A stretch of 64,000 nucleotides of DNA, taken from positions 31,876 to 95,875 of the forward strand of contig SVFQ01000010.1 in assembly GCA_015056765.1 (NCBI GenBank). The letters are read 5' to 3'. A program made the translations under genes and the position numbers. Shown here piece by piece: positions 42,239 to 51,018 of the stretch (its first letter is position 1; every line of letters starts with the position of its first letter). The notes beneath the pieces were generated by a model, which worked only from the letters and a program-made list of their open reading frames with translations, was not told the DNA's origin and did not search any database. This stretch comes from Lachnospiraceae bacterium. GTDB taxonomy: Bacteria; Bacillota; Clostridia; Lachnospirales; Lachnospiraceae.

Positions 42239-43498
42239 TTACATATCCCTATTATAAATCTTCTCCACATGCTTCTTATTGCCACCGATGATGAGGATGG
42301 CGGCCAGGACGCACATGAGATTAAAGAAAAGCTGAATCTCCCTGGGTCCAAGGACATAGCTTAGGGCCCCGGCGGTCAGCTCAGCAATCAAAGCGCCGGA
42401 AGTACTCAGCACCTGGAAGGCGCCATTGAAGCGGCCTTTCTTCTCATCCGGCACGTAGGATTGGGTGGCTGAAACACGGATGGTGTAGCTGGTGACGCCG
42501 CCAATGCCGGTACAAAACATAAAAGTCATGGCAAGCCATATAGGCAGATACAGCACCGTACCTTCCAGAATGCCGATGGTGATATACACCGATAAGGCAA
42601 TGACATACTTATACTTGGTTGGAAGCTTTTTCTTATAATGAACAGAGCCTGCAACGCCTCTACCCAGCATGCTCATACCCATGACCAGCATGAAAATGTA
42701 TTCGCCATTGGCATAACTATCCTTAAAATACGGAAGAGCCACTACATTCGTAGCGCCGCCTGCCAGGGAGCTAAACAGGAAATACACCGCAATGGCCAAA
42801 AGACCTTTTTCGCTGGCCAGATATCGAAAGCCTTCCTTAATATCCACAAAAACCCGGGACACGGAATTCAACTGATCCCCTTCTGCGCTCTTTTTCTGCT
42901 TCTGGATATACTCCTCTTCCGCACCGATTCTGGTCTCCAAGGTAGCCGCGATAAAAAAGCAAATGCCATTTCCAATCATCAGCGGGGCAAGACCTACCTG
43001 ATTGTACAAAAATGTGGCCACAGGAATCATAAAAGCTGCCATGGTCTCTAGCACGCTGGCGATGGAATATGCCTTGGAGTAATTGCCCTCCGTGATCAGC
43101 AGCGGGTAAAAGCTATCGTAAGCCACCATGTAGATGCTATTGATGCATCCGATGATAAAGGTAAATATGGCAAATAAGGGAAAATGGAAATGTCCGCTTC
43201 CCAAGATCACCGCCACCAACACATAGATTGCAGCTGTAAGGTAGTCTAAAGAATAAATCATCTTTTTTCTGGAAAACCGGTCTAGAATCGCCCCGGAAAT
43301 GATAGGCACGATAAGCTGCGGTATAGTAAATGTCATCAAATAAATCGCATACAGCATGGTGGAGCCGGTAAAGTCCAGCACCATGAGGCTCATGGCAAAC
43401 CCTGCCATACTGTTGCCAAACATGGATACCACGCTGCCTGCGGTAATAATCGTAAAGTCTCTGGTCCATAAAGGATTTGTTGCTGTCTTCTTTTCCAT
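42239..43498 (-). CDS. MFS transporter (efflux-type)
   Basis: 419 residues with about twelve spans. It has the SMFGNSMAGFAMSLMVLDFTGSTMLYAIYL N-terminus and a GAILDRFSRKKMIYSLDYL loop (the motif-A-like loop between spans 2 and 3), as in MdfA/MefA-like exporters. AGGAGAG precedes the ATG at 43498, with 22 extra codons upstream in the longer frame. Efflux of drugs or metabolites is plausible, substrate unknown. Followed by a GNAT gene. Confidence 0.88.
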   Translation of the reverse strand: MEKKTATNPLWTRDFTIITAGSVVSMFGNSMAGFAMSLMVLDFTGSTMLYAIYLMTFTIPQLIVPIISGAILDRFSRKKMIYSLDYLTAAIYVLVAVILGSGHFHFPLFAIFTFIIGCINSIYMVAYDSFYPLLITEGNYSKAYSIASVLETMAAFMIPVATFLYNQVGLAPLMIGNGICFFIAATLETRIGAEEEYIQKQKKSAEGDQLNSVSRVFVDIKEGFRYLASEKGLLAIAVYFLFSSLAGGATNVVALPYFKDSYANGEYIFMLVMGMSMLGRGVAGSVHYKKKLPTKYKYVIALSVYITIGILEGTVLYLPIWLAMTFMFCTGIGGVTSYTIRVSATQSYVPDEKKGRFNGAFQVLSTSGALIAELTAGALSYVLGPREIQLFFNLMCVLAAILIIGGNKKHVEKIYNRDM

Positions 43499-43588
43499 AG
43501 TCTCTCCTAAAACCCTGTTTCTAGTTTCTTCACAATTATACCCAGATATCAAGTTCAAAGACAACCTAAATCCACCAAGTTTTCGGCA

Positions 43589-43625
43589 TTAAAAAACTCC
43601 CCGCGTATTTCTACGCAAGGAGTTT
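43589..43625 (-). terminator. Terminator of the DUF2798 gene
   Basis: AACTCC...GGAGTT with inner TTGCGTA/TACGCGG pairing, then six T residues on the minus strand, downstream of the stop at 43670. Confidence 0.75.
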
Positions 43626-43669
43626 GCTTAAAGACATTATGTCTTCCCTCTCGGCTATAAATCGATATT

Positions 43670-44146
43670 TTACGCTTCTTGAGCTTTTGCAAATGGCAAT
43701 TTGCTAAATAACCATCTTACAACAGGGCCTGCTACCATCAGCTGCCAGAAAAATGCCATCGGGAAATTCATGGCAGTAGTCTGAATCCAGGAGGATACGG
43801 TATTTGCTGTAAATCCGCCTTTGAAAAGGACGGTAGCTACAAAGCTCATGATTGGGCACATGAAAAGTACGGAGAATACGGAGATTCCCAGCACCAAAAA
43901 GATTGGATTTGTTTCCTTTGGATTGAAAAGGCGGAACGCATTCTTTTTGGCAATAGGACCTACGATAAAGGTGTCCACTACAAAAGCTACAGCAGCCATA
44001 ATCGGCAACTCACCTAAGGCTGCAAGGAAAATGAAATTCTCAAATCCACCGGTAGCAATAGCGATATTGTAGCAAATCATGGCATACACCATGACGAGAA
44101 CCATCATAATGGTAAAAATTGTTTCTTCTAATCTGTTTTTTGGCAT
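43670..44146 (-). CDS. DUF2798 membrane protein
   Basis: 158 residues with about four spans arranged as two similar halves. Each half has a LEETIFTIMMVLVMVYAMICYNI- or FSVLFMCPIMSFVATVLF-type segment, the pattern of tandem DUF2798. Function is unknown. AAAGGA precedes the ATG at 44146. Just upstream lies the 74-bp structured tandem duplication, which would be in or ahead of its leader. Confidence 0.75.
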   Translation of the reverse strand: MPKNRLEETIFTIMMVLVMVYAMICYNIAIATGGFENFIFLAALGELPIMAAVAFVVDTFIVGPIAKKNAFRLFNPKETNPIFLVLGISVFSVLFMCPIMSFVATVLFKGGFTANTVSSWIQTTAMNFPMAFFWQLMVAGPVVRWLFSKLPFAKAQEA

Positions 44147-44170
44147 AGTATTCCTTTCTTGACACAAAAA

Positions 44171-44318
44171 TGTTACCCCGCCATGAAAAATCGGCTCCGC
44201 CGAAGGCGGGGCTACGTCCTGAATCTTCGATTCAGGACATTAAATGTTACCCCGCCATGAAAAATCGGCTCCGCCGAAGGCGGGGCTACGTCCTGAATCT
44301 CCGATTCAGGACATTAAA
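44171..44318. repeat. Tandem duplication of a 74-bp structured element
   Basis: Two copies (44171-44244 and 44245-44318) differ at one base (73 of 74 identical). Each copy holds a GC hairpin (CCGCC-GAA-GGCGG nested in CCCCGCC...GGCGGGG) and a 10-bp stem with a 3-base loop (GTCCTGAATC and GATTCAGGAC). The architecture repeats the element at 9345-9396. The rest of 44319-44443 is AT-rich and holds nothing I can name. Function unknown; regulatory RNA or mobile palindrome are the options. Confidence 0.85.
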
Positions 44319-44443
44319 AAGAGGCCCAGCAAAGCCGGACCTCCATAAATCTGTGTCATGTACATCTCACTTTTTTACAACAATAAAGAGATTACCACAA
44401 ATTTCATTTTCGTGTAAGTACTTTTTTTCGTACAATCCAAAAA

Positions 44444-44836
44444 CTAGAATGTCACTACTTCCGGAGCCCCTGTAAAGGAACTAAAAGTAGCGGTGGCATT
44501 TTTGAAATACAGCACTTCTGTATTGTCATCATCTGCGGAGTACATGCCCTGCAGACTTGGATAAGCGTCCAACATGGACTGCTTTGCTTCTCTTCTATCA
44601 TCCGCAACCAGCTCGCCTGCCACGCGAACCCAATCGCCATCCTTAAATGCGCAAATCTCTACCTTTGGATTTGCATGAATCTGCTTGGATACGTCCTTTT
44701 TCTTGCCGGTCTGGATGTACAACTTGCCTTCGAAAATATGAGCGGTACCAAAAGGTCTCACTCTAGGCTGGTCACCATCTACGGTAGCCAAATAGTATGT
44801 TCCTGCTTCTTTTAAAAACTTCTCAACTCTCTGCAT
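44444..44836 (-). CDS. Pyridoxamine 5'-phosphate oxidase-like flavin protein
   Basis: 130 residues with the split-barrel FMN-binding fold. The motif YYLATVDGDQPRVRPFGTAHIFEGKLYIQTGKKKDVSKQIHANPKVEICAF is typical of the small PNPOx-like family in Clostridia. These proteins bind FMN or F420-like cofactors; activity is not predictable. AGGAGGTG precedes the ATG at 44836. It follows DUF523 with a 33-base gap. Confidence 0.87.
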   Translation of the reverse strand: MQRVEKFLKEAGTYYLATVDGDQPRVRPFGTAHIFEGKLYIQTGKKKDVSKQIHANPKVEICAFKDGDWVRVAGELVADDRREAKQSMLDAYPSLQGMYSADDDNTEVLYFKNATATFSSFTGAPEVVTF

Positions 44837-44869
44837 AACTGCACCTCCTATTGGAATCTATTATATCAT

Positions 44870-45286
44870 CTATAAATCTTCCAAATCCATTACTTTGATT
44901 CCATTCTCTACAAGTAACTGGGCAAAAACGCCCTGTCCATCTATGAGCCTTCCGGAAAAGCTGCCATCGTAAATCTGCTTCACGCCACAAGAAGGACTTC
45001 TGGACTGTAGGATTGCTAAGTCCGCTTTCTCCTCCAGCGCTTTCTGCAGACATGCTTCCGCTCCGGCCCTAAACTCCTTGTCCTTGCTTACGCCTTCCTT
45101 ATTGGTCACGACGCCTCCCACAATTTCACAAGGAATCCTAGGAGTAGGCAGACCACCTGCCACCTCCGGACACACCGGAATCACCTCATGTCCCTCCGTG
45201 AACTTCGCCACCTTTTCACTATAATTATTCCCGCCATTATATTTACAATTCTGCCCCAGCAGGCACGCACTCACTAATATCTTCAT
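44870..45286 (-). CDS. DUF523 protein
   Basis: 138 residues with the DUF523 signature: MKILVSACLLGQNCKYNGGNN, then VIPVCPEVAGGLPTPRIPCEIVGG, then ILQSRSPSCGVKQIYDGSFSG. Conserved Cys at positions 8, 14, 39 and 105 suggest metal binding. Role unknown. It lies upstream of the PNPOx-like gene on the same strand. Confidence 0.88.
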   Translation of the reverse strand: MKILVSACLLGQNCKYNGGNNYSEKVAKFTEGHEVIPVCPEVAGGLPTPRIPCEIVGGVVTNKEGVSKDKEFRAGAEACLQKALEEKADLAILQSRSPSCGVKQIYDGSFSGRLIDGQGVFAQLLVENGIKVMDLEDL

Positions 45287-45338
45287 GCCTATATTCTACC
45301 ACATCCGGTCACCGTTACGGTGTAACTTGTGAAATCTA

Positions 45339-45379
45339 AAAAAGGTTTAGGACGGGGAACCCCCGTCCTAAACCTCTTC
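45339..45379 (-). terminator. Strong terminator of the Fbp/MgtC operon
   Basis: A 15-bp perfect stem (AGGTTTAGGACGGGG with CCCCGTCCTAAACCT, 45343-45375) followed by a T-run on the minus strand. The mgtC stop codon lies inside the stem. Confidence 0.92.
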
Positions 45380-46066
45380 GATGTAGTTTACATAGTCCTG
45401 GTTGCTGAAAATATCCAGTACCTGGCTGTGACTACGGCGACGATCTAAATCCAAATCGATGATCAAACCGCAATCTGTGGCAAGAAGCGTTTTCTCTTTG
45501 CTTTTTACCATACTGCTTATATTGAAGCCTTCTTCACTGATTTTCTTCATGAGCTTGGTCACGCCGCGAGCTTTATCCACCTCAATGTAGATGCTCAAAT
45601 ACTTGCTGTTGCCTTCTACTCTTCGGCTCAAGTGCAGGAGCACCATGTTGGCAAAAATCACCATGAAAAAGCATGCCACACCTACCACCAGATAGCCGGC
45701 ACCAATGGCCATACCCATGCAGGCACTTACCCAGAGACTGGCTGCCGTAGATAAGCCCTTAATCTGCTTACGTCCGGTCACCAGAATCGTACCGGCACCT
45801 AGGAAACCGATACCACTGACCACCTGGGCCGAGATACGGCTGGCGTCTGCCTTCAGCTCCGGCATCAATGCTAAATAAATATTCAGTGCTGCTGCCACAG
45901 CTGAGCCCAGGCTCACCAAGGCAAACGTTCTGATACCGGCATTGTGATGTCTGGCGATGCGCTCCCATCCAATCAAAGCTCCAAAAAGAGCTGCCAGCGC
46001 CAAACGAATCACAACGGCAACCTCGCAAGGACTCTGTAAAAACTCCAGAATCTCGATTGCTGTCAT
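45368..46066 (-). CDS. MgtC/SapB family membrane protein
   Basis: 232 residues. About four or five spans make the MgtC domain (LIGWERIARHHNAGIRTFALVSLGSAVAAALNIYL, ISAQVVSGIGFLGAGTILV, GLSTAASLWVSACMGMAIGAG). A soluble ACT-like C-terminal domain follows (about 155-232). MgtC proteins help survive low Mg2+ and modulate the F1F0 ATPase in other bacteria. It follows the ABC ATPase by 26 bases with its own AAAAGGAA site and shares its terminator, so it is cotranscribed with the FbpABC-like importer. Confidence 0.9.
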   Translation of the reverse strand: MTAIEILEFLQSPCEVAVVIRLALAALFGALIGWERIARHHNAGIRTFALVSLGSAVAAALNIYLALMPELKADASRISAQVVSGIGFLGAGTILVTGRKQIKGLSTAASLWVSACMGMAIGAGYLVVGVACFFMVIFANMVLLHLSRRVEGNSKYLSIYIEVDKARGVTKLMKKISEEGFNISSMVKSKEKTLLATDCGLIIDLDLDRRRSHSQVLDIFSNQDYVNYIEEV

Positions 46067-46092
46067 TTTATTTTCCTTTTTCTTACTAATTA

Positions 46093-47154
46093 CTATAAAG
46101 CGTATAAAGTATTATCTTCGAAGTGAAGGAATACTGTATCGCCTACCATGTAAATTTTCTTGTTCTTTGGATTGTACTCCTGAATCTTCACCAAAGAGTC
46201 CCCTACCTGGATGTGATAATCCTGGTAAGCACCCATGAAGCAAGAATACTTCACGATACCTTTCACGTCGCCGGCATCTGCCAAAGTAGCACCTTCCGGA
46301 CGCAGAACCACGTCACAGTCAGCACCCTGCTGCAGTTTGCCTGTTACGCAGTTTACCTTCACACCGTCGATTTCTACCTGATCCTGACTGATCACCTTTC
46401 CTTTCAGGAAATTACATTCACCGATAAAGTCAGCCACGAATTTACTCTTTGGATAATAGTAAGCTTCCTGCGGAGAAGCCACCTGCTCCACGATACCACC
46501 ATTCATGATGATGACCTTATCGGAGATAGCCATAGCTTCAGACTGGTCGTGGGTTACATATACTGCGGTGATACCTGCTTCCTGCTGGATACGTCTGATT
46601 TCGGTTCTCATAGAAACACGAAGCTTTGCATCCAGGTTGGACAAAGGCTCATCGAATAAAAGCACACCCGGCTCGATTACCAGCGCACGGGCCAAAGCTA
46701 CACGCTGCTGCTGACCACCGGAAAGCTGATTAGTCATACGGTTTTCCATACCTTCCAAACCTACCAGGCCCAGGATGTCTGTTACTTTTTTCTTAATGGT
46801 AGCAGAGTCCATCTTACGAAGTTTCAGACCATAAGCCACGTTATCAAAGATATTGTAGTGTGGCAGAAGTGCATAGCTCTGGAATACCATGGCGGTATCA
46901 CGTTTGTTTGGAGTGAGCGCATTGATTGGCTCATTTCCTAAATAGATTTCACCCTCGTCAGGACTTTCGAAACCTGCAATCATACGAAGGGTTGTAGTCT
47001 TACCACAGCCGGAAGGGCCCAGTAAAGTGACGAAGCTACCAGGCTCGATTTCCAGATTGGTATCTTTGACTGCATAGAAGTCTTTTCCTGTTTTTGGATC
47101 TTTGTAAATTTTTGAAATATGATCTAGGCGTACGCCTTTTTTCTCTTTTGCCAT
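46093..47154 (-). CDS. ABC transporter ATP-binding protein (FbpC/PotA type)
   Basis: 353 residues. Walker A GPSGCGKTT (about residues 46-54), Q-loop VFQSYALLPHYNIFDNVAYGL, signature LSGGQQQRVALARAL and Walker B VLLFDEPLSNLDAKLR are intact. The C-terminal TOBE domain (about 270-350) marks the PotA/FbpC/CysA group. With the fused permease and lipoprotein it forms an importer for iron, phosphonate, thiamine or a similar ligand; the exact substrate is not readable. It lies 12 bases after the permease gene. Confidence 0.93.
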   Translation of the reverse strand: MAKEKKGVRLDHISKIYKDPKTGKDFYAVKDTNLEIEPGSFVTLLGPSGCGKTTTLRMIAGFESPDEGEIYLGNEPINALTPNKRDTAMVFQSYALLPHYNIFDNVAYGLKLRKMDSATIKKKVTDILGLVGLEGMENRMTNQLSGGQQQRVALARALVIEPGVLLFDEPLSNLDAKLRVSMRTEIRRIQQEAGITAVYVTHDQSEAMAISDKVIIMNGGIVEQVASPQEAYYYPKSKFVADFIGECNFLKGKVISQDQVEIDGVKVNCVTGKLQQGADCDVVLRPEGATLADAGDVKGIVKYSCFMGAYQDYHIQVGDSLVKIQEYNPKNKKIYMVGDTVFLHFEDNTLYAL

Positions 47155-47166
47155 ATCAGTTCTCCC

Positions 47167-48885
47167 TTAGTTCTCTTCTGTTTTCACCTTGCGGCTGGTT
47201 CCAAAGTATTTCATCAAGATGTTCATCAAAAGTACTGCAGTATATGTAATCAGGATCAGGATGGTTGCGAATGCGCAAGCGATACCGTAGGATCCCTTCT
47301 CTGCAAACTCGTTGATCTGAACTGTGATGAGCAGATAAGATGGTGTCACCAAAAGGATGATGGCACTGATTGCGGTGATGCTTCGTACAAAGGATGTAAC
47401 GAAACCACTGAGGAAACTGTCCTTAATCAGTGGCAATGTGACAGTCATGAAGACCTTGAAACTGTCTGCACCCATATCGTAAGCACTTTCCTCGATGCTC
47501 TTATCGATCTGACGAAGAGCCGAGATACCGCTTCTGGTACCTGTAGGAAGGCTTCGCACCACGAATACGATAACCAGGATGGCACCTGTACCATAAAGGC
47601 CCTGTAAAAATCCTGTGTGGAAAATACCACCGGAAAAACCTCTGATATAACCGATACCAAGTACGGTACCCGGTACAGCCATGGCCAGCATGGAAACTGC
47701 TTCGATGAAACCTTTTGCTTTGAACTTTCTCTTTACCACAAGGTAAGAGATGATCATGGACAGCAGTGCCGTGATAGGCGCGGAAATCAGGGATAATACG
47801 AAACTATCCTTGAAGGCCTTTAAGCCTTTGTATTTGGTAAATACCTGCTTAAACCACTTGAAGGTCAGATGGAAATCATAGCCCCAAGTCTTGAACATGG
47901 CACCAAATGGTACGCAAATGTACATGATGATTACGAAAAGTGCCAAACCGGAGCAAAGTACAGTCAGAGGAATGGTTACGCTCTTATCTGTGATGAGCAT
48001 ACGCTCACGGCTTGCCTTACCGGAAAGGGTGGCGGTACTCTTTGCTTCCAGGTAGTATTTCTGCACGATGAACATCAAAAGTGTGATGGTCAAAAGTACC
48101 ACTGCCATAGCTGCAGCGCCTGCTTTGTCATAAGCACCGGTAATCTGCAAGTAGATGGTGGTTGCTAAAGTATCATAAGAACCACCGATGATCATCGGGT
48201 TCGCGAAGTCTGCGATGGACTCGATGAAAGTTACCAGGAATGCATTACCCAGACCGGGAAGAATCAGCGGTAATGTCACTGTCATAAATACTTTCGATCT
48301 GGAAGCCCCCATATCTCTGGCTGCTTCTTCTAAGGATGGATCGATGTTTTTCAAAAGGCCCTTCAACATCATGTAACAAACCGGGAAGAATGTCAGGGTC
48401 TGTACAATGGCGATACCCCAAAAGCCATATACATTGTTATCGTAAATTTTCAGTAAGAATCTGGTGATGATACCTGCCTTACCGAAAAGCATAATCATAG
48501 ATAAAGATAGTACAAAAGGTGGTGATACTACGGGCAACATAGATACCACTTTGAAAAGTCCGGAAGTGAAGTTACTCTTAAGCTTCACATAGACTTCTAC
48601 ATACGCAAACAACAAACCGATAAGCGAAGATGCGATGCCAACCAAAAATCCAACCTTCAATGTGTTGGTAATAGCCCTCTTAAAGTTGGCAAGCCCCATA
48701 ATTCTTTTAAATGTGTCCAGGGTAAAGCCGCCCTGTTCCGAAACAAAGCTGTCCACCAGAAGGATAGCCAGCGGATATAAGATAAAGACTGTCAAAAAGA
48801 CAACCAATAGCACGATCGTGGTCACCATGATCGGATCTGCAAGGAGCTTTTTACGATCCAAGTTGGCGCTTTGACTTTTTGCCAT
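47167..48885 (-). CDS. ABC transporter permease (FbpB type, duplicated)
   Basis: 572 residues with about twelve spans and two copies of the binding-protein-dependent transport module. The EAA loops read EEAARDMGASRSKVFMTVTLPLILPG (about residues 197-222) and EESAYDMGADSFKVFMTVTLPLIKDS (about 475-500). Such fused permeases belong to FbpB/AfuB or PhnU/V-type importers. AAGGAGG precedes the ATG at 48885; an upstream frame start has no site. Separated from the lipoprotein gene by a hairpin. Confidence 0.93.
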   Translation of the reverse strand: MAKSQSANLDRKKLLADPIMVTTIVLLVVFLTVFILYPLAILLVDSFVSEQGGFTLDTFKRIMGLANFKRAITNTLKVGFLVGIASSLIGLLFAYVEVYVKLKSNFTSGLFKVVSMLPVVSPPFVLSLSMIMLFGKAGIITRFLLKIYDNNVYGFWGIAIVQTLTFFPVCYMMLKGLLKNIDPSLEEAARDMGASRSKVFMTVTLPLILPGLGNAFLVTFIESIADFANPMIIGGSYDTLATTIYLQITGAYDKAGAAAMAVVLLTITLLMFIVQKYYLEAKSTATLSGKASRERMLITDKSVTIPLTVLCSGLALFVIIMYICVPFGAMFKTWGYDFHLTFKWFKQVFTKYKGLKAFKDSFVLSLISAPITALLSMIISYLVVKRKFKAKGFIEAVSMLAMAVPGTVLGIGYIRGFSGGIFHTGFLQGLYGTGAILVIVFVVRSLPTGTRSGISALRQIDKSIEESAYDMGADSFKVFMTVTLPLIKDSFLSGFVTSFVRSITAISAIILLVTPSYLLITVQINEFAEKGSYGIACAFATILILITYTAVLLMNILMKYFGTSRKVKTEEN

Positions 48886-48910
48886 TTTATATTTCCTCCT
48901 TGTATAAAAA

Positions 48911-48940
48911 TGGGCGGATGAAGTTTCGCATCCGCCCAAT
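48911..48940 (-). terminator. Intergenic hairpin between lipoprotein and permease genes
   Basis: GGGCGGATG and CATCCGCCC (48912-48937) form a 9-bp stem followed by ATTTTTATAC on the minus strand. It likely causes partial termination or stabilises the upstream mRNA so that the binding protein is made in excess of the permease. Confidence 0.65.
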
Positions 48941-48956
48941 CTTACTGTTTCCTAAA

Positions 48957-50129
48957 TTATTCTGTCTGGAAACGATCGTCTGCTGCACTTCCCAGTGCAT
49001 TCATAACTTCTTCAACGTATTTTGTAGTATTTTCTTTTGCGTCTTCGAAGTCGTAATCCATTACGTTTTCTGGATCTAAGCCAAATTCTGCTGCAACTTC
49101 AGGCTGTTTTGCATTGTCCAGTACCAGGAACTGATAAGAACCGTTCTGGGCTGCAAGCTCAACACAGTCAGGGCTCAGTGCATATTCAATCCAAAGCTTT
49201 GCTGCGTTTGGATGAGCGCAACCTTTGAAGATTGCGGTAGCACCGATTTCAAAGCTGGTACCGGAAGATGGGATAACCATGTCGATGTTGCCATAACCGT
49301 TATCTACAATCTGAGTGATACCATCATGTAAGAAACCGATACCTACTACGCATTCGCCTGTACCTACGTTCTTAGATGGGCCGGAACCGGATTTGGTGTA
49401 AACTTCGATGTTCTTATCCAGGTCCACTAAGTACTGAATACCTTCATCATGACCATATTTCTGAATCATGGTGTTGATGACGAGTTTTGCTGTACCTGCT
49501 GTGTTGTAGTTGGAAAGCCATACAAGACCTTTGTATTTCTCATCCAGAAGATCCTGCCAATCCTTAGGCTCTTCGATACCCATACGTTCCAGTTCGTCTT
49601 TGTTTACCATGAAGCCAAGGATACCTTTGTAGATACCATACCACTGACCATCTTTGTCGCGATATTTGTCGCTGATTAAGTGGCTGGCGTTCTGTGCTTC
49701 GTAAGGCTCAAGTAAGCCTTCAGCAGCTGCTACGTTGTAAGGATCAGTGGTACCACCGAACCAAACATCACCGGAAGGATTTCCGTTTTCTTCTTCGATT
49801 TTACTCTGTACCTCGCCTGTGGACAGACGCTGATACTGTACGTCGATGCCGTAAAGTTCTTTGAAGTGATTACAAGCTGCTGCCAAGTACTCTTCTTCGC
49901 AGGAGCCGTATACGACTAAAGTACCTTCTGCTTTTGCTGCCTCAATCAGAGCAGATAAGTCAGAGCCTTCTGCTTCTGCTGCAGGTGCCTCTGCTTCCCC
50001 TTCTGCTGCAGGCGCTGCCTCTGTTGCTGCAGGTGCTGCAGGTGTTGCAGGTGTTTCTGCTGCGCCCCCACAACCTACCAGACTAAGTGTCATCAGTCCG
50101 GCTAACATTAGTGCCAATTTCTTTTTCAT
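48957..50129 (-). CDS. Extracellular substrate-binding lipoprotein (FbpA-like)
   Basis: 390 residues. The signal ends in the lipobox LSLVGC (Cys near 20), followed by a long Ala/Pro/Glu linker (about 21-56). The mature part is a periplasmic-binding fold, LVVYGSCEEEYLAAACNHFKELYGIDV, then SGDVWFGGTTDPYNVAAAEGLL and MVIPSSGTSFEIGATAIFKG, of the FbpA/AEP-type class. Ligand candidates are ferric iron, a phosphonate or another small anion. It is the first gene of the importer operon; a direct repeat upstream is a candidate regulator site. Confidence 0.9.
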   Translation of the reverse strand: MKKKLALMLAGLMTLSLVGCGGAAETPATPAAPAATEAAPAAEGEAEAPAAEAEGSDLSALIEAAKAEGTLVVYGSCEEEYLAAACNHFKELYGIDVQYQRLSTGEVQSKIEEENGNPSGDVWFGGTTDPYNVAAAEGLLEPYEAQNASHLISDKYRDKDGQWYGIYKGILGFMVNKDELERMGIEEPKDWQDLLDEKYKGLVWLSNYNTAGTAKLVINTMIQKYGHDEGIQYLVDLDKNIEVYTKSGSGPSKNVGTGECVVGIGFLHDGITQIVDNGYGNIDMVIPSSGTSFEIGATAIFKGCAHPNAAKLWIEYALSPDCVELAAQNGSYQFLVLDNAKQPEVAAEFGLDPENVMDYDFEDAKENTTKYVEEVMNALGSAADDRFQTE

Positions 50130-50177
50130 AAATTCCTTCTCCTTTCCACATGGTTATTGGATAAATTAATCATAAAA

Positions 50178-50206
50178 AAAATAGAAATTTGGAAATACCC
50201 AAATTT
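50178..50206 (-). terminator. Terminator of the sensor/regulator operon
   Basis: TAGAAATTTGG and CCAAATTTCTA form an 11-bp stem around GTATTT, followed by eight T residues on the minus strand. It separates the response regulator gene from the transporter operon. Confidence 0.85.
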
Positions 50207-50215
50207 CTACTTTTT

Positions 50216-50260
50216 TATCCGATTTTCTGAACTAGCCTGTATCCGAAATTCTGAACCTAG
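50216..50260 (-). promoter_or_regulatory. Direct repeat, candidate AraC-type regulator site
   Basis: Two copies of TATCCGA-NN-TTCTGAAC-(C)TAG (50216-50235 and 50240-50260) are spaced 24 bp apart in the same orientation. They overlap the 3' end of the response regulator gene and lie about 50-100 bases upstream of a -10-like TATGAT (50169-50174) before the FbpA-like lipoprotein. Direct repeats at about two helical turns are typical for AraC-family activators. Confidence 0.45.
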
Positions 50261-51018
50261 TTCACAAATTCCGATGGAGCCTGTCCTGTATATCGCTTAA
50301 ATACTGTATTAAAATGCTTATAATCCGAAAAGCCGGTCATATCCGACACCTCGTAGACCTTGTAAGTGCCCTTTTCCAGAAGCTTGATGGCTTTCTGCAC
50401 TCGGTACTTATTCAGAAAATCCAGATAAGTAAAGCCGGTAGCCTCCTTAAACTTTCTGGACAAATAGCTGCTGGATACCCCCAGTTCCTCAGCGAAAAGC
50501 TCCATGCTGATCTTCTGACTGTACCGCTCTTTTGTGGCATCGATAATCTGTTGCACGTAGTCATTGTCCATGTCCTGCTTCATGTAGATGACCTCAGGCT
50601 CTTCTGCTGCTTTGGTCTTCTCCATCAGCTGATGGACCTTCTTTTCCTTCTCGATTTCCTCGATGATTTTCTCCACATTTTCTCTCAGCTCTTCCTGGTC
50701 GATAGGCTTCATGAGATACGCCGATACCCCCAGCTGGATGGCCTTTTTCGCATATTCGAAATCCGCATAGCTGGTCATGATGATGGCTTTAAAAGCTCCA
50801 TCCTCCATGGTGTTGCGAAGCATTTCCAGCCCATCCATCACGGGCATCATGATATCTGCCAGCACGATATCGGGCTTTAACTCTCGTATCTTTTCTACAC
50901 CCTCTTTGCCATCTGCCGCTTCACCGATGATGGTGCAACCCATGGATACCCAGTCCACAGTGTACGCTATCCCCTTGCGAATGATGTCCTCATCCTCCGC
51001 GATTAACACTCTGTACAT
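50257..51018 (-). CDS. Response regulator, AraC-type output
   Basis: 253 residues: receiver domain with VLIAEDEDIIRKGI, phospho-acceptor Asp in PDIVLADIMMPVMDGLEML (near residue 55) and conserved Lys in AYLMKPIDQEEL; a coiled linker; then an AraC HTH pair (FAEELGVSSSYLSRKFKEATGFTYLDFLNKYRV and YEVSDMTGFSDYKHFNTVFKRYTGQAP). It overlaps the kinase gene by 16 bases. It would be phosphorylated by the upstream YesM-type kinase and likely activates the FbpABC-like operon. Confidence 0.93.
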   Translation of the reverse strand: MYRVLIAEDEDIIRKGIAYTVDWVSMGCTIIGEAADGKEGVEKIRELKPDIVLADIMMPVMDGLEMLRNTMEDGAFKAIIMTSYADFEYAKKAIQLGVSAYLMKPIDQEELRENVEKIIEEIEKEKKVHQLMEKTKAAEEPEVIYMKQDMDNDYVQQIIDATKERYSQKISMELFAEELGVSSSYLSRKFKEATGFTYLDFLNKYRVQKAIKLLEKGTYKVYEVSDMTGFSDYKHFNTVFKRYTGQAPSEFVN

